Positions 4,742 to 11,511 of a stretch of 11,511 bases of DNA are shown here, in pieces; position 1 is the stretch's first letter, and the number at the start of each line of letters is the position of its first letter. The stretch lies in the NCBI GenBank assembly GCA_900550415.1, contig URSO01000066.1, positions 1-11,511 of the forward strand. Direction: 5' to 3'. The notes below the pieces were generated by a model. The model did no database searches, was not told the origin of the DNA, and was given only the letters and a program-made list of their open reading frames with translations. The translations under genes were made by a program, and so were the position numbers. This stretch comes from an uncultured Collinsella sp. Lineage in GTDB: Bacteria; Actinomycetota; Coriobacteriia; Coriobacteriales; Coriobacteriaceae.

Positions 4742-6445
4742 CTAGCGCCAGACCTCCAACGCCTTGTCCGCAAGCCGTTCGGCGCGATCGGCGATATCGC
4801 CCTCGTTCCAAGACTCCTTCTCTAGGGCGCCGGCCATGGTCGCAAGGCCGGCGGCGCAGAGGGCAAGGCCGTCCTTGTATCCCTTTCCCTGCTTCTTGGT
4901 GGGCCAATCGGCATCGCGGATGGAGGCGTTGAGCGAATGCGTGATGATGGCGAGGTTGCCGAGCGTGAGGAGCTTCCGGTCCCTTCGCGTGGCAGCCTCA
5001 TCGTCGAGGGCTCCCCATTTGTTGCGCCACTTCTTGGGCATCATGTGCTCGAGGGTGTACTGGTTGAACCCGAGCAGGGCCGTGCTGCTCATGCCCGGAC
5101 GAATGGCGCTTTCCAGCAGATAGAGGACGCCCTTGGACTGGAGGTTGTACAGACACGATTCCTCGAATGCCGCTCGAACCTCGGCGTCGCCGGGCATGTA
5201 CGTCGTCGCCTCGTCATTGGCTTCGAGAGCCTTCCTCAGCGCCTCCGCGTCCTTCACCTCGTTCAAGATCAGCGAGGTGAACAGCCTGTTGTAGTTCTTC
5301 GTGGTCGCCTGAACCAGCATTCGGCGGACGATGTAGCTCTCAAGCAGGGCGTAGATCTTAGATTCCTCGCTCGAAGACTCCGCGTTCTTTCGAACGTAGA
5401 GCACGTACGGGATGAGCGTCGAGTTCTTGAGGCCGAATATCAGCACGTTCAGGCGCTCGACGCCGGAAGCGGAGGGGATGTCCGCGTCGCAGTAGCCAGG
5501 GTCGAACGTGGACTCGAACGCCTCGGCATACGCCTTCATGTTGTCGAGAATCTCGACCTTGTCGCCGTTGCAGTACCTGCCGATGAAATCCTTGTAGGAC
5601 TGGAAGAGGTTCGAAGTACGCGAATAGAAGAGCTTGTCCTCGGTCGTGACGCCACGCCTCTTGTCCTGGACCAGAATCTGGAGGAACGCGTCGAAGAAGA
5701 GGTCGACGAGCGTGCGCTTGATGCGCCCGGTAACGATCTCCTGCTCCCAATACTCCCTCTTCTCAGCCGTGGGCTCGAAGACGTCTTCCCAGCACTCCTT
5801 GAACGCCTGCTCGTTCTCGCGGTTGAAGAAGTAGTTCTTAAGGAGCTCCGCCGTCGTCAGGCGCACCCCGAGCGAGTTGATGGTGTCGAATATCTGCTGC
5901 TCGTCCTCGCCCTCGGTAAGATCGATGCAGACGAACTGGACGTTCGACTTGATCGTGTTCCTGTCGACCTTCTCCGGGTCGATATTCTTGAGGAAGTAGT
6001 TGTAGGCAAGGACGATGGCCGAGGAGCCCTCGAGGGGTTCGCAGCCCGTGGCGCTGACGACCTTTTCGAAATCCTGCCGGTCGTACTTGCCGTGCCGCAA
6101 GGCGACATCGCCGGTCTCCAGGACGAAATCTCGCTCAAACAAATTGTTGGTGCCGTTTTTTGCACAGAGTGCCTTGAAGAAGATGACCATGGTCGTGAGT
6201 CGCTGCTGGCCGTCGATGACGGTGCGAACCTCGGAGACCTCGGACCAGGTGTTGCCGGAGGAGGCCTGCTTCAGGATGATGGAGCCCAGGAAATAGGGCC
6301 GCTTCGAGGCCGTGACGAACTCCATGTCGCCGAGGAAACGCTCCCATTGCTCTTCTCCCCAGACGTACGCCCTTTGGTAAAAAGGTATTTCGAGCAGGCG
6401 CGATCCGTTGAACACGCCGCTTATCGTTGCTTTTCCTGCATCCAT
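4742..6445 (-). CDS. GmrSD-like DUF262-DUF1524 protein (type IV restriction-type defence)
   Basis: The protein has 567 residues and the two-domain architecture of the GmrSD family. The N-terminal DUF262 domain shows IPFYQRAYVWGEEQW (20-34), GSIIL (54-58), the ParB/sulfiredoxin-like nucleotide-binding signature DGQQRLTTM (78-86) and a helical motif FDTINSLGVRLTTAELLKN (186-204). The C-terminal DUF1524 region has the HNH-type nuclease signature EHMMPKKW (466-473) and LTLGNLAIITHSLN (493-506). Characterised relatives cut phage DNA carrying modified bases (glucosylated hydroxymethylcytosine, or phosphorothioate for the related SspE), using NTP to control the nuclease. The length is close to that of single-chain GmrSD proteins and no key motif is missing. 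Its stop codon is three bases from the convergent MobC-like gene. The start is supported only by a weak AAGG next to the ATG. The target modification is unknown. Confidence 0.88.
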   Translation of the reverse strand: MDAGKATISGVFNGSRLLEIPFYQRAYVWGEEQWERFLGDMEFVTASKRPYFLGSIILKQASSGNTWSEVSEVRTVIDGQQRLTTMVIFFKALCAKNGTNNLFERDFVLETGDVALRHGKYDRQDFEKVVSATGCEPLEGSSAIVLAYNYFLKNIDPEKVDRNTIKSNVQFVCIDLTEGEDEQQIFDTINSLGVRLTTAELLKNYFFNRENEQAFKECWEDVFEPTAEKREYWEQEIVTGRIKRTLVDLFFDAFLQILVQDKRRGVTTEDKLFYSRTSNLFQSYKDFIGRYCNGDKVEILDNMKAYAEAFESTFDPGYCDADIPSASGVERLNVLIFGLKNSTLIPYVLYVRKNAESSSEESKIYALLESYIVRRMLVQATTKNYNRLFTSLILNEVKDAEALRKALEANDEATTYMPGDAEVRAAFEESCLYNLQSKGVLYLLESAIRPGMSSTALLGFNQYTLEHMMPKKWRNKWGALDDEAATRRDRKLLTLGNLAIITHSLNASIRDADWPTKKQGKGYKDGLALCAAGLATMAGALEKESWNEGDIADRAERLADKALEVWR

Positions 6446-6484
6446 CCTTAAAGCCCTATCTATCCTTTGCGGTTATTGCTGGCG

Positions 6485-6515
6485 GGGTCAATTTTATCAA
6501 TACGCTGCTTGACCC
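6485..6515. promoter_or_regulatory. 7-bp inverted repeat upstream of the GmrSD-like gene
   Basis: GGGTCAA (6485-6491) and TTGACCC (6509-6515) are perfect complements with a 17-base centre, 40-70 bases before the GmrSD-like start. Without a T-run it is a better candidate for an operator than for a terminator. On the minus strand its left arm contains TTGACC, a usable -35 box. Confidence 0.35.
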
Positions 6516-6715
6516 TTTAATGTTCCCGGTCCTTGCCGTCTTCTCCCCAGAAGGTGCTCGAAGATGATGCGCAGGTCCTCGTCATCAAGGCAGCCGCCCT
6601 CGAGGCAGCCACGGTCGATGGTATCGATCATCGTCTGCCCCTTCTTCTTCGAGCGGTCGTAGATCACTGTGTCGAGGGATAGCTCCCTGCCGTCGCGCGT
6701 GAACATCTCGTGCAT
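6497..6715 (-). CDS. Short open frame of unclear status between DUF4238 and GmrSD-like genes
   Basis: A 72-residue frame begins at an ATG at 6713-6715 (MHEMFTRDGRELSLDTVIYD) and contains TIDRGCLEGGCLDDEDLRII. It is in the same frame as the DUF4238 gene and open from that gene's stop codon onwards, with eight sense codons before this ATG. No Shine-Dalgarno sequence is visible. The central acidic LEGG.LDDEDLR pattern reminds me weakly of the C-terminal tail of SNF2-type helicases, which would make this the leftover end of a deleted gene. It could also be a small gene of the defence operon. I cannot decide between a real small protein and a remnant. Confidence 0.33.
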   Translation of the reverse strand: MHEMFTRDGRELSLDTVIYDRSKKKGQTMIDTIDRGCLEGGCLDDEDLRIIFEHLLGRRRQGPGTLKGQAAY

Positions 6716-6739
6716 GAATTCGGCACTGTTCGCTTGACT

Positions 6740-7624
6740 TCAATCGCGTACCGCGTGCTCGAGCGGGCCGCTTCCCCTCGATATGGCGACATCCCAATGC
6801 TCGCAGTTAAGCAGAAGAAGTCGGTTCATGAACTCGACGCCCGAAAAACCGAGTCTCGCAAACGGCGGAAATAGAGGGTCATCTGAAAAGACCGCAGCAT
6901 ACTCACTGCTCAACGGCATATACGCGAGATGAAAATCGTACGAGTCGTCCTCGGGCCCGATGATGAACATAGGCATCGACGTCGTAACGAACCCTGAGCC
7001 GACGGGTGCCCTAAGGATGGAGAAGCTCTTCTCAAAAAAAGCCTTTCGAATACGGTTAACTGGCACAATATCATCGTTGGAGAAGAGCATGGTTGCGGCG
7101 GCGGCAAGCTCGACCACCGCTTGGGAATCCCCGCGCCAATCCGACCAATCGAGCAAGCCGAGCTCATAGGGTGTCAGATGAACGTTTCTGAGCAGCTCTT
7201 CGGCAGTCTCGCGTGACCATTTCTTGTCGACGCGCATACTGATAGGGTGCCGGACGATGATATTTGCTGCCAGCTCGCAAACGGCGGCTTTCCCATCAGA
7301 ATACCCTTCGTCTTCGCACTGGTCTTCTTTCTGGCGTTCCAAAAAGCGATCGTAAAGCGGCGCGATGCGGCTCTCGAGCTCAGATAGCTTAACCTCGATG
7401 AGGTTCTGCGCATAGAATCTGTCTGTCGCATCGCCTGTCGCATCGGCATGCTCGACCTCATAAAGATCGCGCATGCTGCAAAGGTTCTCGCAATTCGTGC
7501 GGAAGAAGGAGCCCTTCTGTCTGCTGTAGGCATGAAGCTGCCCGGAGGAATCCGCGAAATGGCGCAGGTAGAACCGCGGCACCCAGTGCTGCTTTCGCGT
7601 CATCTTTCCGGGCAGCTTCGACAT
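6740..7624 (-). CDS. DUF4238 family protein
   Basis: The protein has 294 residues. The N-terminal signature KQHWVPRFYLRHFADSSGQ (11-29) is the hallmark of DUF4238 (pattern H.VP..YL..F), followed by a segment with LHAYSRQKG and a long helical middle part rich in acidic residues. The C-terminal part has EFMNRLLLLNCEHWDVAIS, also typical of the family end. Its biochemical activity is not established to my knowledge. Invariant histidine and proline residues at the N-terminus and a frequent location among defence genes make a nucleic-acid-directed role plausible. The ATG is one base after the stop codon of the type III Res gene, with a ribosome site (GAAGG) inside the end of res, so it is almost certainly in the same operon and coupled to it. 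The family call is sure and the function is open. Confidence 0.85.
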   Translation of the reverse strand: MSKLPGKMTRKQHWVPRFYLRHFADSSGQLHAYSRQKGSFFRTNCENLCSMRDLYEVEHADATGDATDRFYAQNLIEVKLSELESRIAPLYDRFLERQKEDQCEDEGYSDGKAAVCELAANIIVRHPISMRVDKKWSRETAEELLRNVHLTPYELGLLDWSDWRGDSQAVVELAAAATMLFSNDDIVPVNRIRKAFFEKSFSILRAPVGSGFVTTSMPMFIIGPEDDSYDFHLAYMPLSSEYAAVFSDDPLFPPFARLGFSGVEFMNRLLLLNCEHWDVAISRGSGPLEHAVRD

Positions 7625-7625
7625 C

Positions 7626-10600
7626 CTAAGCCTTCACCGCCTCGTATTGGTAGGTCGTGCGCACGTTGTAATGGAAGTCGTTTCCGAGGTCCAGCGCCTC
7701 GAAGTGCTTCTTGGCGCAGCCGATCTTGATCTTCTCCGCGTCGCGCAGGGCGGGCTCGCCGTTCTTGCCGCCCTTGGTCTCGGTCACGAAGTACACGCGG
7801 CGCTCGCCGTCGGCCTCCTCGACGTACGCCCAGTCGGGGTTGTAACTGCCGAGCGGCGTGTCGATCTTGAACGCCGAGGGCAATTTCGCGAACACGAGAA
7901 CCTCCTCCTGCTTGTCTAGAGCCTCGGCAAAGGAGCGCTCGACCCCCGCCGAGTCGTAGACCACGTAGTTGTACAGGCTCTTGCTCGTCATGTCCGGCTT
8001 CCACGCGTTCTGCCCAAGGTAGGCCGTGTAGTCGTCAAGCTCGAGGTCGCGCATGGTGTACCACTCGTCCTCGGGAAGGCGCACGTACTTGATGCCCTGG
8101 GCGATGAGGTCGTTCTTCACGCGGTTGATCTTGTCGCCGACCTGCGCGAGGAAGGTCGCGGGGTCGATCTCGAACTCGTCGAGGCGGCTGCAGCCCTCGA
8201 GGATCGCCTTGATGGTGCCGCGGGTGAGCCCGACGGCGTCCTGCAGCTCTGCGATCGGGTCGGGAAGGTCGTATTTCACCTTTCCCGAAACGGACACCAC
8301 GGAGGTGCCCGTGCCCTCGGCGCTCACGCCCGCGTCGTCGATGCCCAGCGAGGCACGCTCGCTCGTCACCTGGGGCGGGCGCACGGCGAGCATGCCGTCG
8401 ACAGCTTCGATGGCATGTTCGATGAGCTTGCCGGAGTCGACCTCGACCTGGAAGCGCGTGCGCTGGCGGATGCGGTCCCACAGGGCCTGGAACGCAGGGT
8501 CGAGCGTGACGTCCTTCTGCAGCTCGACCGAGACCTCCTTGGCCTTGTCACGGATCTGGACCCTCTGGGACTTGTGGATGATGATCGCCTCGACCTGCTC
8601 CTTGGCAGGCTCGAGCTCGGCGGGGAGCTCGACCTTGCCCTCCTCGGCGGCCGCCTTCAGCTCGGGCGTCACCGCGCCCTTGTCGTCGACCATGCCGGTC
8701 GCGACGAGGTGGTCGTAGACCTGCTTGGACTTCTCGTAGCCCAGGCGCTCCTCGACGCCATCATCGCCCTTGACCGTGACCTTCGTGAAGCTCTCCGGAG
8801 TGATGACGCCGAACTTGAAGTCCTCAGCCTCAAGCTCCTTCTGCAGGCCGTTGGCGAAGTCGTCGTAGCTCTCGTTCGCGATGACGGTGAGCACGTTCGC
8901 CTCTGGGTCGTACAGGCGCTCGCCATCCTGGTTCACGCACAGGCGCAGACCGCGGCCGATCTTCTGGCGCTTGGTCAGGTTGTCCTTTGTCTCGACGAGC
9001 GTGCAGATCTGGAACACGTTGGGGTTGTCCCAGCCCTCCTTGAGCGCGGAGTGGCTGAAGACGAAAGAGACGTCCTTGTCCGCGTCCTTGCCGTCCGGGA
9101 AGGAGATGAGCGTCTCCTTCTTCTGCATGATGAGCTCGAAGGCCCCGGCGTCGTCGGCGGTGCCGGCGGCTCCCTTGGAGTCCTTGAACTTGCCCTTCTT
9201 GTCCTTGGCGAAGTATCCCTGGTGCACGGCGTGGGGGTCGCGCACCAGCGGGGCGCCGACGGCTTCGTAGCACTCGAGCCACGTGCCCTTGCCGATCCCC
9301 GCCGCCTTTGCGATGCGACGAGGCGCCTTCGAGTTCAGGGCACCTGCGTACTCCTCCTCAAACATCAGGGCGTACAGGCCGCCGTGGACTTCGGGCTCGT
9401 AGACGCGGTATCGGTCGACGCGGTCGATGAAGAAGAGCGAGAGCACCTTCACGCCGCGCGGCCACAGCTCGAACTGGCGGGCCAGGTGGTCCTCGATGGT
9501 GCGGCGGATCTGCGCGCGCTTGACGACCTCCTCGTTGACGTCGCCCAGCGCCTCGCCGAGCTCGAGCACCTCGCCGTTCTGGAACTCTATGAACTCGTCG
9601 CCCACTGCGGCGCCGATGTTGTTGACCACCCAGCCGCTCTCGTAGTCGCTGTTCTCGCCGCTCTTCTGGTAGAGGTCGTTGCCGGTCTTCACCGTGACGG
9701 CCTTGCGCTTCTGCGTGCCGTCGGCCTGGCGCACGTCGATGGACACCTTGGCGGAGAACGGGTCGGACTTGACGGACTCGAGCCTCACGTACGCGCCGTT
9801 GAGGTTCGTCTCGGCCTTGATCGAGTCCACGCAGATGCCCTTCACCAGGTGGCGCTCGAAGGCGTCGACCGGCGTGAGGCGGTAGATCATGTTGTAGGCC
9901 TGCTTGTGCGTGGCCGAGTAGCGCAGCACGAACAGCGGGTTCAGGCTCTTGATGGCGGCCTTGGCCTGCTTGGTGTTGTCGACGCTCTGGGGCTCGTCGA
10001 TGATGACGACGGGCTTGCAGGCGCTCACGAGCTCGCGAGGGCTGAAGCCGCCGGTGAGCTTCTCGCTGGGACGGTGGAAGAGGTTGCCCTCCTTCGCGGT
10101 GCCATCCTTCTCGAGGCCCTTGTTGAACGCGTCGATGTTGATGACCATGACCTGGATGGAGCTCGACGTGGCGAAGTTACCCACCGGCCCCATGTCCTTC
10201 GAGTCGTACACGAAGTAGTCGAGCGGCGTGCGGTCGTAGAGCGTCTCGAAGTGCCTGCGGGTGGTCTGGAGGCTCTTGAGGACGCCCTCGCGGATGGCCA
10301 CGCTCGGCACGACGATAACGAACTTGGTGATGCCGTAGCGGCGGTTTAGCTCGTAGATGGAGCGGATGTAGACGTAGGTCTTGCCGGTGCCGGTCTCCAT
10401 CTCGACGGTGAAGTCTCGCAGGCGCCCATCGGTGAGGACGTCGGTTGCCGGGAGGCAGCCCTCCTCCTGCACGGCGTGCAGGTTGTCGAGGAGCTGGCCC
10501 GGCGCCACGCGAAGCTCGTTGCCGTGGCCGACCATGAGCTCGCCGATTGCCGTCTGGCCTTTGCGGCCGGAATCGGCGGAGAATACGCTGCCAATAAATT

Positions 10601-10688
10601 GTTGTCCGCGGAACAGGTCGCAGGTTGCTTCGATGGCCTCCAGCTGGTGCTGCTGGTCGGATGAGAACTTGAACTCGAGCGCCGCCAT
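7626..10688 (-). CDS. res: Type III restriction enzyme, Res (helicase-nuclease) subunit
   Basis: The protein has 1020 residues, typical for Res. It is an SF2 helicase/translocase with Walker A METGTGKT (97-104), a DEPQ Walker B variant (231-234), motif III RYSATHK (256-262), motif V SALKEGWDNPNVFQ (547-560) and motif VI QKIGRGLRL (575-583). At the C-terminus NPDWAYV (950-956) and ETK (970-972) form a PD-(D/E)XK nuclease site. It would pair with Mod, track along DNA using ATP and cut foreign DNA near two unmethylated recognition sites. All motifs are intact, so the enzyme should be active. The ATG at 10686-10688 lies one base after the mod stop codon, which is normal mod-res coupling. Long open frames on the opposite strand are shadows of its GC-rich codons. 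Confidence 0.97.
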   Translation of the reverse strand: MAALEFKFSSDQQHQLEAIEATCDLFRGQQFIGSVFSADSGRKGQTAIGELMVGHGNELRVAPGQLLDNLHAVQEEGCLPATDVLTDGRLRDFTVEMETGTGKTYVYIRSIYELNRRYGITKFVIVVPSVAIREGVLKSLQTTRRHFETLYDRTPLDYFVYDSKDMGPVGNFATSSSIQVMVINIDAFNKGLEKDGTAKEGNLFHRPSEKLTGGFSPRELVSACKPVVIIDEPQSVDNTKQAKAAIKSLNPLFVLRYSATHKQAYNMIYRLTPVDAFERHLVKGICVDSIKAETNLNGAYVRLESVKSDPFSAKVSIDVRQADGTQKRKAVTVKTGNDLYQKSGENSDYESGWVVNNIGAAVGDEFIEFQNGEVLELGEALGDVNEEVVKRAQIRRTIEDHLARQFELWPRGVKVLSLFFIDRVDRYRVYEPEVHGGLYALMFEEEYAGALNSKAPRRIAKAAGIGKGTWLECYEAVGAPLVRDPHAVHQGYFAKDKKGKFKDSKGAAGTADDAGAFELIMQKKETLISFPDGKDADKDVSFVFSHSALKEGWDNPNVFQICTLVETKDNLTKRQKIGRGLRLCVNQDGERLYDPEANVLTVIANESYDDFANGLQKELEAEDFKFGVITPESFTKVTVKGDDGVEERLGYEKSKQVYDHLVATGMVDDKGAVTPELKAAAEEGKVELPAELEPAKEQVEAIIIHKSQRVQIRDKAKEVSVELQKDVTLDPAFQALWDRIRQRTRFQVEVDSGKLIEHAIEAVDGMLAVRPPQVTSERASLGIDDAGVSAEGTGTSVVSVSGKVKYDLPDPIAELQDAVGLTRGTIKAILEGCSRLDEFEIDPATFLAQVGDKINRVKNDLIAQGIKYVRLPEDEWYTMRDLELDDYTAYLGQNAWKPDMTSKSLYNYVVYDSAGVERSFAEALDKQEEVLVFAKLPSAFKIDTPLGSYNPDWAYVEEADGERRVYFVTETKGGKNGEPALRDAEKIKIGCAKKHFEALDLGNDFHYNVRTTYQYEAVKA

Positions 10689-10689
10689 G

Positions 10690-11511
10690 CTAGACCGTCC
10701 TCAATTCGATCTCACAGCCCATGCGCTCGCCGGCGTGCTTGAAGATCTGCACGGCGTTGAGCTTGAGGGTGTCGTCGAGGACGGAATCGAGGATGAGAAC
10801 GCGCCTGGGCTCCATGTCGGCGATGGCCTCGAGCGCCTCAATGGTGAGGCCTCGGGACATGCAGCAGACGAGCTCGTCGCAAGCGACGGACCAGATGGGA
10901 TAGCCCGCGGCTTCAGACTTCTCGACGGGCAGCGTGAGCTCGAGGCCCCATTTGAGCATCATCTCGAAGACGATATCCATATCGGAGCGATCGGGCTTGA
11001 CCACGTCGAAGAGGAGCTGACCGGGCTCGGGCTTCTCAATGCCGGACTCATCGAGCTCGAACACACGGAAGCCGATGTCGGGAAGCTGCTTGGGTCCCTC
11101 GCCAAGCTTGAGTTGACGGTTGGATTCCTCGAGCTCGGTTTTGATTTTGTCGCCTGCGCGGCGAATGCGTCCTTCGCCTATGTCGCAGAGAGTCTCATAC
11201 CCGTCCTTGTAGGCGTCGCGTTTCGGGTCACAAGGCTCTGGAAGCTGGACAAGGATAAACTGATAGCGATCATCTTTTCCGAGCTCCTGCAGGAACATGG
11301 CATGGGCGGTCGATGCTGAGCCTGAGAAAAAATCAAGCACAATATCACCCGTGCTTAAATGCTCATGTACGGTAAAGAAGCAAGCAACCGAAAACAATAG
11401 ATAGACCGCCAGCACTACACTATTCCGAACCAAAGACCAAAAGATAAGCATTTTGAGAAAATCTAAACTTTTGGATTTTCCTACAATGCCGACTACGGCG
11501 GAATCCCTCCC
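10690..11511 (-). CDS. mod: Type III DNA methyltransferase Mod, C-terminal part (cut by window edge)
   Basis: The frame is open from the right window edge to the stop at 10690-10692, giving 273 visible residues. The AdoMet-binding motif I DIVLDFFSGSASTAHAM lies near the upstream end of the visible part, followed by FILVQLPEPCDP, a phrase typical of type III Mod proteins, and by the conserved GFRVFELD...NI-type tail region (IGFRVFELDESGI). The catalytic DPPY motif and most of the target-recognition domain lie beyond the window, consistent with the beta-class motif order (DPPY first, motif I later). Mod methylates adenine at the recognition site, protects host DNA and guides Res. Upstream of motif I the visible segment (about 11373-11451) is unusually hydrophobic and AT-rich compared with the rest, which may mark an exchanged recognition region. 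Confidence 0.93.
   Translation of the reverse strand, partial: GRDSAVVGIVGKSKSLDFLKMLIFWSLVRNSVVLAVYLLFSVACFFTVHEHLSTGDIVLDFFSGSASTAHAMFLQELGKDDRYQFILVQLPEPCDPKRDAYKDGYETLCDIGEGRIRRAGDKIKTELEESNRQLKLGEGPKQLPDIGFRVFELDESGIEKPEPGQLLFDVVKPDRSDMDIVFEMMLKWGLELTLPVEKSEAAGYPIWSVACDELVCCMSRGLTIEALEAIADMEPRRVLILDSVLDDTLKLNAVQIFKHAGERMGCEIELRTV

Noticed and set aside
4937..6451. 504-codon open frame on the plus strand
   Set aside because: It lies opposite the GmrSD-like gene, has no domain signature and the same antisense composition.
8415..10349. 644-codon open frame on the plus strand
   Set aside because: It is antisense to res, which has every helicase and nuclease motif. The translation is Leu/Val/Asp/Glu/Arg-rich low-complexity sequence, as expected from the complement of GC-ending codons.
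1..11511. tRNA or rRNA genes, including a tRNA attachment site
   Set aside because: I found no cloverleaf signature (for example a GGTTCGAATCC-type T arm) or rRNA-like stretch on either strand.

Overview
The window comes from a high-GC bacterium, most likely a gut actinobacterium of the class Coriobacteriia (Collinsella/Olsenella-like). That placement is inferred from the strongly GC-ending codons, the style of the GMP-synthase fragment and the type of integrase. It is not proven by any marker gene in the window.

Left part (1-2012). At the left edge, on the minus strand, is the start of a molybdenum-hydroxylase [2Fe-2S] subunit (xanthine dehydrogenase/CoxS family). Just upstream of it, on the same strand, is a small membrane protein that looks split by a frameshift. 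Divergent from these, on the plus strand, is a chimeric gene: about 98 residues of a RidA/YjgF protein joined in frame to the last ~200 residues of GMP synthase (GuaA). It lacks both the glutaminase domain and the ATP P-loop of GuaA. The divergent intergenic region holds two identical perfect 14-bp palindromes (ACCGGTATACCGGT), two good sigma-70 promoters facing away from each other and a further inverted repeat between them. This suggests one regulator controls both arms. A strong terminator closes the chimeric gene.

Middle part (2013-4738). About 460 bases without a gene contain seven exact copies of the 8-mer GGGAGTAA in both orientations. An integrative-element module follows: an XRE-type repressor (minus strand), then divergently a small excisionase-like HTH protein, a complete tyrosine integrase and a ribbon-helix-helix MobC-like protein. 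The repressor/excisionase intergenic region carries three GTAC-N6-GTAC sites. One lies in the spacer of the int promoter and one overlaps the spacer and -35 of the repressor promoter, as in a lysogeny-type switch. The 3' end of guaA is a known integration hotspot, so the element may sit there because of it.

Right part (4739-11511). A minus-strand anti-phage (defence) cluster is read from right to left: the C-terminal half of a type III DNA methyltransferase (Mod, cut by the window edge), a full type III restriction subunit (Res), a DUF4238 protein and a GmrSD-like DUF262-DUF1524 protein. Mod, Res and DUF4238 are separated by single nucleotides and look like one operon. The GmrSD-like gene follows after ~295 bases that hold a short open frame of unclear status. 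The defence genes converge on the integrase operon with three bases between the stop codons. The simplest reading is a genomic island near a guaA 3' fragment, carrying a two-layer restriction cargo: modification-dependent (type IV-like) plus type III.
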